Source of the DNA: B16-G9 sp964455635
GTDB taxonomy: Bacteria > Bacteroidota > Bacteroidia > Bacteroidales > F082
Direction of reading: 5' to 3'
Assembly: GCA_964455635.1 (NCBI GenBank)
Contig: CAYVWX010000177.1
Coordinates: forward strand, 1 to 6,565
Length of the DNA stretch: 6,565 nucleotides
Part shown: in pieces, positions 1 to 6,525 of the stretch
Layout of the letters: each line of letters starts with the position of its first letter
Numbering within the stretch: position 1 is the stretch's first letter
Made by a program: the position numbers and the translations under genes
The notes under the pieces: model-generated
What the model was told of the DNA's origin: nothing
Databases searched by the model: none
Seen by the model: only the letters and a program-made list of their open reading frames with translations

Positions 1-1
1 C

Positions 2-2431
2 GAATTTGTGAACATTTATATGCAGCAGGGTAAAGCGAGGTTTATTTCAAGAAAAAAGGATGGCGGCGGCTTTGAAATTGTATTGGGTCAAAAAAGTGAG
101 CAGTGGTATGCTTTTAATCCCAAAGCCAAAGTAAAAGATTTAAATACCGATTTTACCGTTGAAGCGGATAAAGACAGTGTTGTGGTGCAATCTATTAACG
201 GATTTGTGGCTGTGGGTTCGGCAGTTAAAGGAGCCAGACAAGTTAAGGAGCAATCGGTGGGTAAGCTACAGGGTTTGCATCTATCTGAAAACGGTAAGTT
301 TGCCGCTTTCAAGGTTCCCCAAAAAGGATGGTGGTCGTCGGTTGATACCGCTTTTTTGCCGGATGATACTACGGCCTTGTATGCCGATACGGCGATGGCA
401 AATATAAAGATTGGTAAGATGTCGTTAACAGCATCCGATAAATACCTGCCTCCCGGAGGTTTCGTAACTTTAAATTTACACATCGACAGTTTGCCCGACA
501 CACTTATTGCCGCCGGCCTTACAATAAATAATAGCAACAACATTAAGCTTGTAAACATCTCTAATCCCGAGGCAATAATTGACTCTGCCGGAAATGCCCG
601 CTTTAATGTAACCATTCGCGAACCCTCCGGTAACGATTTTGCCTCGCCGGCATCAATTCCGTTGCAGGTTACCTTTAAAGCTGCTGTTACCGTGGCCGGA
701 ACAGAACAGGTAATTGCTGAAAAAGAGTTGGAAATTCCAATGGGGATGATTTTGTTTTCAGGAAAAACATCGGGGCCCGATTTTAAACCCCGTAACGAAA
801 TTGCTGCTCCCGATTTGTTTCCCGTAACTTATCAAATATTAAATAAAACGGGTTCGGAAGGCGAATTTTATATCCTTTTCAACTATGCTCTTTATCAAAA
901 AGAGATAGAGAAAAAGCAACAATACGCCAAACGTACGGGAAGCAAATTTGACAGCAACAGCTTAAAACTTACGCTTAAGTGGCCGGATAACTGTTCAATC
1001 CCTCTAAAATACGACTTACCCGATTCCGTTTTGAAAGCGCTGAAACCGGGCATTAAAATAATGGCGGGTGCACAAGGTAATTTCGACCTGCTTACGCCCC
1101 AAGAACATGAACAGAGAATTAAAAAGTATGTGGAAGCATTTGCTGTCAATCTTCCGTTAAACGAAGAAAGCAAATCTTATCTGTTTTCAAAATTGGATAA
1201 CCTCACTTTTAATTACAATGCAAAAAATGTTTCGGTACCATCTTTTTCGGATAATTTAAACTATAAAACTGTTATTGATATTCCGATGAACAAACAGGCT
1301 TTCTGGGGTGAAAACCTTAATACTTCTTCTGAACCTGCTTATGCATTGGTGTTTCATGTAATGGGGCATCTTTTACACCAGGTTTTGGTTTTAAATAACC
1401 ACAGATATTATAATTTTTTAGCCGAAAAATGTGGCGGCAGCAAATATCTTTACAACCGGCAAACCGATGAGTTGAAATATCTTTTCGATAAAGCCGAATA
1501 TGTTTCGTTTAACGAAGCAGGGGCTGACTTTTTTGTGGTTTTGTTGTACAACTATTTGAAAAATAATAATCCTTCATTTTTTGAAAATTCTGTTTATTCC
1601 CATAAAGGGTATGTGGATGATTTTACCGGTTTTAATAAATTCAAAACGGTTCAAAAAAAATATCCCGCCCGGCTGGTTTCGGGACCACAAACAGCTTTTC
1701 TAACTGAATATTATGGTGACAGTTGCACCTCCAATCCGGCTTGGGTTTACCATGATTTTTTATCGAACATGCTCCATTTTGCCAGTCTTACACGCGGCAC
1801 GGAACCTGCTTCAGTAATGAACCAATGGATATTGTCAAAGCATCTGGTATTTGCAGGTAAAACATCAAAAGGGAGTGATCCCAATAATATAGCTGCAAAG
1901 TATGGACTTTTAAGAAAAAACAAAACTGTTCTGTTGATACCCCGAACCGACTTCAGCAAGGCGGAGTTGGTAGTGGATAACACACCTGTTACCGGGTTCA
2001 ACCAAATACCTGCCGTAACCGTTTCGGGAGCATCGCAAATTGAATTTGGCAAGGGGCATTTTGTTGTTTTCATTCCGTCGGCAGATACAATATTGATGTT
2101 GGAGGCCGATAGTGCATCAGCGTTAATGGTGAAAAACGGCAACAAGCTCAATCTTTTGTCGGGCACCTTTTTTATAGATGCACCAATAGAATTTAATACG
2201 GCTTTGGCGGCTTTTTATCCCACGGGCAACAACATAGCAATATCAGTATCACCTAAACAGACATTGGTATTTAACAAAACCGGAATTCTGAGAATTGTTT
2301 CCGAAAAAGATGAGGTTGTTGTGCCGGCAGGATTTGCCACTATTGTCAGTAAAAAAGGAAAGATTAAAAAGCCAAAGCCTCCAAAAAAGAAAGTGCCTGA
2401 AAGATTTATCGTTGTTACGGGTAATGAGTAA
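2..2431 (+). CDS. Large FecR-like / gluzincin-type metallopeptidase-like protein, 5' partial
   Basis: The frame is open to the window edge (Glu-Phe precede the GTG at 8) and no signal peptide is visible, so the true start is probably upstream. Residues are counted from the GTG at 8. About 5-100 resembles a FecR beta domain (NTDFTVE then SVVVQSINGFVAV); about 137-245 looks like an Ig-type sandwich. About 340-620 is a helical core with HVMGH (450-454) and, 49 residues on, NEAGAD (502-507). This is the zincin layout H-x-x-x-H plus a glutamate third ligand, but the catalytic Glu of HExxH is Val. About 722-787 is a second FecR-like segment ending VVVPAGFATIVSKKGK, followed by a Lys/Pro-rich tail. 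Family knowledge suggests an extracytoplasmic zinc-binding protein, possibly a pseudopeptidase. The FecR and Ig assignments are by eye; the metallopeptidase relation is better supported by the two motifs. No substrate can be named. Confidence 0.85.
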   Translation, partial: EFVNIYMQQGKARFISRKKDGGGFEIVLGQKSEQWYAFNPKAKVKDLNTDFTVEADKDSVVVQSINGFVAVGSAVKGARQVKEQSVGKLQGLHLSENGKFAAFKVPQKGWWSSVDTAFLPDDTTALYADTAMANIKIGKMSLTASDKYLPPGGFVTLNLHIDSLPDTLIAAGLTINNSNNIKLVNISNPEAIIDSAGNARFNVTIREPSGNDFASPASIPLQVTFKAAVTVAGTEQVIAEKELEIPMGMILFSGKTSGPDFKPRNEIAAPDLFPVTYQILNKTGSEGEFYILFNYALYQKEIEKKQQYAKRTGSKFDSNSLKLTLKWPDNCSIPLKYDLPDSVLKALKPGIKIMAGAQGNFDLLTPQEHEQRIKKYVEAFAVNLPLNEESKSYLFSKLDNLTFNYNAKNVSVPSFSDNLNYKTVIDIPMNKQAFWGENLNTSSEPAYALVFHVMGHLLHQVLVLNNHRYYNFLAEKCGGSKYLYNRQTDELKYLFDKAEYVSFNEAGADFFVVLLYNYLKNNNPSFFENSVYSHKGYVDDFTGFNKFKTVQKKYPARLVSGPQTAFLTEYYGDSCTSNPAWVYHDFLSNMLHFASLTRGTEPASVMNQWILSKHLVFAGKTSKGSDPNNIAAKYGLLRKNKTVLLIPRTDFSKAELVVDNTPVTGFNQIPAVTVSGASQIEFGKGHFVVFIPSADTILMLEADSASALMVKNGNKLNLLSGTFFIDAPIEFNTALAAFYPTGNNIAISVSPKQTLVFNKTGILRIVSEKDEVVVPAGFATIVSKKGKIKKPKPPKKKVPERFIVVTGNE
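1355..1528 (+). other. Degenerate zincin active-site region (HVMGH...NEAGAD)
   Basis: The codons at 1355-1369 encode HVMGH and those at 1511-1528 encode NEAGAD. In gluzincins the two histidines and the first Glu of an NExxAD-type helix bind zinc, and the Glu after the first His is the general base. All three ligand positions are present here but the general base is Val (GTA at 1358-1360). GAA would differ by one base at 1359. The context VFH-x-MGHLLHQ otherwise reads like a normal zincin helix. Confidence 0.6.
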
Positions 2432-2510
2432 TTAAACGTAAAGAGCATTGCTTTAAAACATGGTTGCTTATGCGCACGCAGGCCTGTGGGAAAGTGCGAA
2501 TGAAGGATCC

Positions 2511-2552
2511 GGATAAAGCAATACAGCTTTCATAAGTTATTGCTGATTATTC
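2511..2552 (+). other. Predicted intergenic stem-loop downstream of the metallopeptidase-like gene
   Basis: The segment 2511-2523 pairs with 2538-2552. A perfect 7-bp inner stem (AGCAATA with TATTGCT) continues outward into a further 6 pairs, including one G-U, after a 2-nt bulge at 2545-2546. The loop is 14 nt. No T-run follows, so it is not a classical terminator. It could be a 3' UTR structure or chance. The rest of 2432-2660 shows no gene I can support. Confidence 0.3.
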
Positions 2553-2626
2553 ACTTGCCGGCACATAATCCCGCCCGCAACGTTCAGCATAATAAGGCTT
2601 ATACGAATTTTACCTACTTAAAAACA

Positions 2627-2658
2627 GGAAGTTTTCCCATATAAATTTGGGAATTTCC
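2627..2658 (+). other. Imperfect inverted repeat just upstream of the promoter
   Basis: TTCCCA at 2634-2639 pairs with TGGGAA at 2648-2653 across an 8-nt AT-rich spacer. An outer GGAA/TTCC pairing (2627-2630 with 2655-2658) extends it after a small internal loop. It ends four bases before the proposed -33 element, so it could be a protein-binding operator. The symmetry is modest and may be chance. Confidence 0.25.
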
Positions 2659-2661
2659 CTC

Positions 2662-2692
2662 TTTTACGTGCCGTTTGGCCGCCATACTTTTG
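2662..2692 (+). promoter_or_regulatory. Bacteroidota-type promoter for the 168-residue gene
   Basis: TACTTTTG at 2685-2692 is an exact match to the Bacteroidota -7 consensus TAnnTTTG. TTTT at 2662-2665 is a 3-of-4 match to the -33 TTTG with a 19-nt spacer. Transcription would begin at about 2697-2700, leaving a leader of only 11-14 nt before the ATG at 2711. There is no Shine-Dalgarno sequence, as is common in this phylum. Confidence 0.55.
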
Positions 2693-2710
2693 CCTTATAA
2701 TTAACGCGTT

Positions 2711-3217
2711 ATGTTCAGGCAATTCGTATATAAGCTAAGTCAGCCCAACAAAAATAAGGTCTATTCGGTTATAAGAGACATCGACTACTTTTATACTTAT
2801 ATCAAACAAAACGGCGAAATAAACGACTGGCAGTTTCGTCAGATTTTTCCTGCTAAATATTGGAATTACATTAATTACTTCAGTTGGCTAACTGCTGTTG
2901 AACAAAACTATCTTATTACAGGTTGTTTAAGCATAACATTATTTATAGCGCATAGCTATTTGGAAAACAATGGTAATTTGATACCTGAAAATTATTCGGA
3001 TATTGAAAAAGCCTTAAACAGTTTTACCCCTAAAACATCTACGCACGAGAGACTTTATTACATGGTGAAAGAGGCACTGATTTTTACCTGGAAAAAAATG
3101 AACAATATTGAAACAAAAGAGCACAAAAACAACATTTATCAATCAATAGGATGGACATTAAACAATATTATATTAACACAACCCCCTTTAAATAAAAAAA
3201 TAAAAAATCAAAGGTAG
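2711..3217 (+). CDS. Hypothetical 168-residue AT-rich helical protein
   Basis: I do not recognise this protein. It has no signal peptide. It is rich in aromatic residues (14 Tyr and 5 Trp), looks mostly helical, and has one moderately hydrophobic stretch at about residues 66-84 (NYLITGCLSITLFIAHSY) that could be a buried helix or a weak membrane segment. The tail is basic (NKKIKNQR) and is encoded by A-rich runs at 3191-3208. GC content is about 32% by hand count, clearly below the flanking large genes, which suggests weak constraint or acquisition from elsewhere. The ATG at 2711 is favoured because it follows a good -7 element at a short distance. The gene lies 86 nt upstream of the fibre gene on the same strand, so co-transcription is possible. 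Its role is unknown; a cytosolic accessory protein is only a guess. Confidence 0.75.
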   Translation: MFRQFVYKLSQPNKNKVYSVIRDIDYFYTYIKQNGEINDWQFRQIFPAKYWNYINYFSWLTAVEQNYLITGCLSITLFIAHSYLENNGNLIPENYSDIEKALNSFTPKTSTHERLYYMVKEALIFTWKKMNNIETKEHKNNIYQSIGWTLNNIILTQPPLNKKIKNQR

Positions 3218-3230
3218 GAAATTTGGTTAT

Positions 3231-3260
3231 CCGGCTTGTCGGTTATAACCGGCAGGCCGG
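3231..3260 (+). terminator. Strong GC-rich stem-loop between the 168-residue gene and the fibre gene
   Basis: A 13-bp stem (3231-3243 with 3248-3260) closes a TATA loop. Every position pairs, with two G-U wobbles when read as + strand RNA. It begins 13 nt after the stop codon at 3217 in otherwise AT-rich DNA. An A-run, not a T-run, follows on the + strand, so it is not a textbook intrinsic terminator. It may be an mRNA-stabilising or partial-termination structure, or a leader element of the fibre gene. The centre is also a perfect 12-bp DNA palindrome (CGGTTATAACCG, 3240-3251), so protein binding is an alternative. Confidence 0.5.
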
Positions 3261-3303
3261 AAAAAGGGGAATTGAATAAATTAACCAACTAAAAACAAAT
3301 ATT

Positions 3304-6147
3304 ATGAAACATTTAATTATCTCTCTGTTAATTTTACTTTTAACAGCAAGTAGAGTTACCGCGCAGGTGGCAATCAATTTCGACGGAAGTTCAGCCGATG
3401 TTACCTCTATGTTAGATATAAAATCGACCGACAAAGGATTACTGATTCCACGTATGACGACCAATCAACGAACCACAATCTACGCTCCGCCCAACAGTTT
3501 GCTGGTGTATGATACCGATACTAAAAGTTTTTGGTACTACGACACTTCCTCTTCCGCGTGGGTTGAAATCGTTAACTCATCGGGTAACAGTATTAATGCG
3601 CTTTCGGATGGTAAAGCCGGCAGTGGTAATCTGTTTTTAGGGCAAGATGCAGGGTTTTATGATAATCTGGGTAACAATAATAATAATGTAGCAGTGGGTG
3701 CTTATGCATCGTTTTCAAATATCAGCGGCACTAATAATACTGCCGTAGGCCGCTCAGCACTATTTCACAACAAAGCAAGTTTCAACTCGGCATTTGGCAC
3801 CGGTGCTTTGAAAAATGATACATCAGGGCATGGCAATTGCGCTTTTGGAGCCGATGCGCTGGGTATTAACCACAACGGAAATTATAACAGCGCTTTTGGA
3901 GAGTCTGCATTGAGCAAAAGTGAAGGTGAGTCCAATACGGCATTTGGCAGTTTTGCTGCCTCTCAGGTATCAACAGGTAACAAAAATGTGGCAATTGGCG
4001 ACGCTGCTCTTTTCAAAAATATAACGGGAAGTTATAATGTTGCCATGGGTAATAGCGCACTATTCGAAGATACAGCAGGCTATTCCAACGTTGCCATCGG
4101 CATAAAAGCCCTACATAACAATAACAACCGAAACAATCTTGTTGCCATTGGCGATTCGGCTCTGTATAACAATAGTACGGGCACTACTAATCCGATTGAT
4201 GGAATCAGAAATGTTGCGGTAGGAAGCAAAGCAATGTACCAAAACACACTGGGTTCTCAAAATACCGCCATGGGTTTTGAAGCGTTAAAAAGTAATACTT
4301 CAAGTAACTATAACACTGCTGTTGGCTGTTTTGCTTTAATGGATAACACTACCGGAGAACAAAATACAGGAGTTGGCGACCATGCACTCACACTTAATAG
4401 TACGGGCGTACAAAATACTGCAATGGGAGATCGCGTTATGACGGAAAATATTACCGGAAACTATAATGTTGCAATGGGTGCTACTGCTTTGGCAAACGAT
4501 TCAAGTGGCAGCTATAATACTATAATGGGGGCATATTCATTTTACAATTCACCGGCCGGCAATGCCAACACAGGTGTAGGATATGCTACCGGTATTTTAA
4601 ATCAAGGCGATTCCAGTGTATTTCTTGGTTACAACGCAGGGTATAATGAAACAGGCAGTCAAAAACTGTATATTGAAAATTCACCTTCTGCCACACCCCT
4701 TATCTGGGGCGACTTTGCCAACGATTCCGTTAAGATTTACGGTACGCTCGGCATCAAAGACCAGTATGCTTTCCCAATCACCGACGGCACAGCATCGCAG
4801 GTGCTCAAAACCGATGGAAACGGTAGTTTGTCATGGAGTAATGATAGCGGTGCCACTTCAATAAACGATCTCTCGGATGCAAAAACAACAGGAAACAGTG
4901 TATATCTGGGAGTTGCAGCAGGAAGCAATGATGACGGTAATAATCACCAAAATACGGCTGTGGGTGATAACGCAATGTTTAGAGATTCTATTGGGGTACA
5001 AAATGTAGCTTTGGGAAGAAGTGCTTTAACAAACAATGTTAGCGGCAAAAGCAATGTAGCTATAGGGAGTTACAGCCTGTATAACAACATCGGTTCGAAT
5101 CAGGTTGCCGTGGGAAACAGTGCGTTAAAAGCCAATTCGAGTGGAAACAACAACACCGTTCTCGGACACTGGACCGGATATTTAAACACGTCCGGATCAG
5201 GCAATGTCTTTATCGGCTATCAGGCAGGATATCAGGAAACAGGCAGTAATAAATTATACATTTCGAACAGTTCAACTACAAGCCCGTTAATATACGGTGA
5301 ATTCGACAATAACCTGCTGACAATCAACGGCTGGCTGGGCGTGGGTACCACAGCCTCAACCAATACCAAACTGGAGGTGCTGCACGACGGTTTATATGCC
5401 GGTTCGTTTAAAACCGATTACGGAAATACAAATACGGTTGCTCTTTCTGCAGAATATACAGGATCGGGTGTTGTAGATGCAACCGCCATTTATGGGAAAT
5501 CGGCACCCGATGCAAACAGCAACTACGGTTTTGGCGGGGATTTTATTGGTAACTATATGGGAGTAAGAGCCATAACCGATGCCGGAACCTCTTCAGGCAC
5601 AACTTATGCCGTTTATGCCAGAAGTAAAGGATCGGCCGGCACAAGGTATGGAGTGCTGGGTTGGGCCGAAGGAGGAAGCACACGTTACGGTGTTTACGGC
5701 AGAGCCACAGCACAAACAGACAGCTATGGAGTTTACTGCGAAGGAAACGGAGTTTATACCGGCACCTGGTCGCAAACTTCCGACAGAAAACTTAAAAAGA
5801 ATATCAAACCATTGCAGGGAGCACTGGAAAAACTATTGCAGCTCTCACCAAAAACCTATGAGTATCGTACTTCCGAATTTTCTTACATGAACCTTGTGCA
5901 CGGTAAACAAATGGGCTTTGTGGCACAAGATGTTGAAACGGTGTTTCCGGAACTTGTGAGTAAAATAAAACATCCCAAAAGTCAGGGCAAGACAACCGAA
6001 TTTGAAGAATACAAAGCCATCAACTACACAGGACTGATACCTGTTCTTGCGGGAGCCATTCAGGAACAGCAACAACAAATTAAACAGCAACAACAAATGA
6101 TTGATGAGTTGAAAAACGAGATAGAGCTGTTAAAAACAAAAAACTAA
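3304..6147 (+). CDS. Secreted tail-fibre-like surface protein with YadA-head-like repeats and S74 chaperone domain
   Basis: A 947-residue protein. Residues 1-20 form a signal peptide (hydrophobic core 4-14, probable cleavage VTA|Q); no lipobox cysteine follows. About 21-90 is the conserved Bacteroidota N-terminal segment (STDKGLLIPRM, LLVYDTDTKSFWYY). Residues 96-484 and 519-680 are two repeat modules of about 17-residue units resembling NTAVG-x-x-AL-x-x-N-x-TG, as in YadA-type heads. About 690-820 has YGVYG-type repeats. From Ser826 (SDRKLKKNI) to about 921 is the peptidase S74 intramolecular chaperone, with Ser826 and Lys831 as the expected self-cleavage dyad. A coiled coil (about 915-945) ends the protein. 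By analogy with S74 proteins it should trimerise and release its last roughly 121 residues. The A-rich leader lacks a Shine-Dalgarno sequence. No promoter is evident directly upstream and no type IX secretion tail is visible. An adhesin or fibre role is inferred. Confidence 0.93.
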   Translation: MKHLIISLLILLLTASRVTAQVAINFDGSSADVTSMLDIKSTDKGLLIPRMTTNQRTTIYAPPNSLLVYDTDTKSFWYYDTSSSAWVEIVNSSGNSINALSDGKAGSGNLFLGQDAGFYDNLGNNNNNVAVGAYASFSNISGTNNTAVGRSALFHNKASFNSAFGTGALKNDTSGHGNCAFGADALGINHNGNYNSAFGESALSKSEGESNTAFGSFAASQVSTGNKNVAIGDAALFKNITGSYNVAMGNSALFEDTAGYSNVAIGIKALHNNNNRNNLVAIGDSALYNNSTGTTNPIDGIRNVAVGSKAMYQNTLGSQNTAMGFEALKSNTSSNYNTAVGCFALMDNTTGEQNTGVGDHALTLNSTGVQNTAMGDRVMTENITGNYNVAMGATALANDSSGSYNTIMGAYSFYNSPAGNANTGVGYATGILNQGDSSVFLGYNAGYNETGSQKLYIENSPSATPLIWGDFANDSVKIYGTLGIKDQYAFPITDGTASQVLKTDGNGSLSWSNDSGATSINDLSDAKTTGNSVYLGVAAGSNDDGNNHQNTAVGDNAMFRDSIGVQNVALGRSALTNNVSGKSNVAIGSYSLYNNIGSNQVAVGNSALKANSSGNNNTVLGHWTGYLNTSGSGNVFIGYQAGYQETGSNKLYISNSSTTSPLIYGEFDNNLLTINGWLGVGTTASTNTKLEVLHDGLYAGSFKTDYGNTNTVALSAEYTGSGVVDATAIYGKSAPDANSNYGFGGDFIGNYMGVRAITDAGTSSGTTYAVYARSKGSAGTRYGVLGWAEGGSTRYGVYGRATAQTDSYGVYCEGNGVYTGTWSQTSDRKLKKNIKPLQGALEKLLQLSPKTYEYRTSEFSYMNLVHGKQMGFVAQDVETVFPELVSKIKHPKSQGKTTEFEEYKAINYTGLIPVLAGAIQEQQQQIKQQQQMIDELKNEIELLKTKN
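3589..4755 (+). repeat. Fibre repeat module 1 (about 20 head-like units)
   Basis: Residues 96-484 start with SINALSDGKAG, continue through roughly 20 units of about 17 residues (51 nt) built on A-V/M/I/F-G-x-x-A-L-x-N-x-T/S-G-x-x-N, and close with VFLGYNAGYNETGSQKLYI then TPLIWGDF and KIYGTLGI. Unit count is by eye. The regular Gly/Asn/Ala spacing is that of left-handed beta-roll YadA-like heads. Confidence 0.8.
4858..5343 (+). repeat. Fibre repeat module 2 (about 7 head-like units)
   Basis: Residues 519-680 repeat the plan of module 1: an opening SINDLSDAK, about 7 units of the same type, and a closing VFIGYQAGYQETGSNKLYI then SPLIYGEF and TINGWLGV. The opening and closing segments match module 1 closely, while the array between them is about one third as long. 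The linker between modules (residues 485-518) carries FPITDGTASQVLKTDGNGSL, a segment common in Bacteroidota fibre proteins. Confidence 0.8.
5779..6066 (+). other. Peptidase S74 intramolecular chaperone domain
   Basis: Residues 826-921 of the fibre protein. Hallmarks are SDRKLKKNI at the start, LQLSPKTYEYR, then MGFVAQDVETVFPELV, and INYTGLIPVLAGAIQEQ before the coiled coil. In characterised S74 proteins this domain drives trimerisation and then cleaves itself off at the N-terminal serine. Ser826 and Lys831, five residues apart, fit the Ser-Lys arrangement reported for endosialidase. Confidence 0.9.
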
Positions 6148-6184
6148 CCTGTTTTGCTATTTGCTTTGTGCTTCATTCGTATGC

Positions 6185-6217
6185 GCCCATCTGATGACTC
6201 AAAGTCATCAGATGGGC
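6185..6217 (+). terminator. Perfect 15-bp stem-loop downstream of the fibre gene
   Basis: The segment 6185-6199 pairs without mismatch with 6203-6217 around a 3-nt loop (CAA). It starts 37 nt after the stop codon at 6145-6147. Only two T residues follow, so if it terminates transcription it does so without a good U-tract. A REP-type mobile hairpin is an alternative, but the GTRG tetranucleotide that usually flanks REP hairpins is not adjacent on either side. Confidence 0.55.
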
Positions 6218-6246
6218 TTACATGAAAATGGATTTACAAGGGAATC

Positions 6247-6383
6247 AAAATCCCAAAACACAGGCACCAAATAACAAATAAATACGAAATCAAAAATTCA
6301 AAATTCAAAACCGTTTTAAACATTTTTTATTTGAATTTGATGCTTATTTGAGATTTGTGATTTTGTGTTTGGTGCTTTAATCC
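6247..6383 (+). repeat. AT-rich imperfect inverted repeat
   Basis: The left arm (about 6247-6310) contains GGCACCAAATAACAAATAAA and several AATTCAAA runs. The reverse complement of the right arm (about 6322-6383) contains AGCACCAAACACAAAATC followed by similar CAAAT and AATTCAAAT runs. The arms are related but gapped, so pairing would be imperfect. CAAAT-rich intergenic sequence of this kind is familiar in Bacteroidota. Arm limits are approximate. Confidence 0.45.
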
Positions 6384-6410
6384 TTCAGGCACTTCAGGCA
6401 CTCCAGGCAT
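6384..6410 (+). repeat. Three-copy 9-bp tandem repeat
   Basis: Two exact copies of TTCAGGCAC (6384-6392 and 6393-6401) are followed by a third with two changes, TCCAGGCAT (6402-6410). It is not in a coding frame I can support. The CAGGCAC core also occurs once at 6261-6267, in the left arm of the neighbouring inverted repeat. Confidence 0.7.
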
Positions 6411-6477
6411 TCAATTCACCACGCCACCGCTTAATATATTATTACTACAGAACTGAAATTTCGGGCAAAATAATTGA

Positions 6478-6509
6478 ATTGACTATAAAGAATAATTACA
6501 TTAACTTTG
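6478..6509 (+). promoter_or_regulatory. Bacteroidota-type promoter for the gene at 6526
   Basis: TAACTTTG at 6502-6509 is an exact TAnnTTTG -7 element. ATTG at 6478-6481 is a 3-of-4 match to the -33 TTTG at a 20-nt spacing. The expected start site falls inside the run of ten A residues at 6511-6520, giving a leader of roughly 10 nt before the ATG at 6526. Confidence 0.7.
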
Positions 6510-6525
6510 TAAAAAAAAAAGAATA

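Larger units (their letters stand above)
6148..6525 (+). other. Non-coding interval after the fibre gene
   Basis: No open reading frame of useful length is seen on either strand across these 378 bases. The interval holds, in order, a perfect hairpin, an AT-rich imperfect inverted repeat, a 9-bp tandem repeat, an AT-rich stretch with no recognisable signal (6411-6477) and a promoter for the last gene. Confidence 0.7.

Noticed and set aside
8..10. GTG as the true start of the first gene
   Set aside because: The frame is open upstream to the window edge, no signal peptide follows for what looks like an exported protein, and the residues right after it already resemble a beta domain.
88..615. 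Minus-strand open frame of 175 codons
   Set aside because: It lies opposite a strongly supported coding frame, its translation has no recognisable domain, and no promoter is seen for it.
1747..2166. Minus-strand open frame of 139 codons
   Set aside because: It is antisense to the C-terminal part of the first gene and has no family features.
2470..2535. Small 21-codon frame beginning MRTQACGKVR
   Set aside because: There is no leader or promoter close upstream, it overlaps the predicted stem-loop, and this length is expected by chance.
2674..2677. TTTG as the -33 element of the promoter at 2685
   Set aside because: It is only 7 nt from the -7 element, whereas about 19-20 nt is expected; TTTT at 2662-2665 fits better.
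3589..5343. The regular ~51-nt periodicity as a CRISPR-like or other DNA repeat array
   Set aside because: The repeat is in the protein sequence (NTAVG-type units); the DNA units have diverged and there are no constant repeats with unique spacers.
5579..5890. Plus-strand open frame of 103 codons inside the fibre gene
   Set aside because: It is a shadow in another frame of the stalk and S74 region, which has clear family motifs in the main frame.
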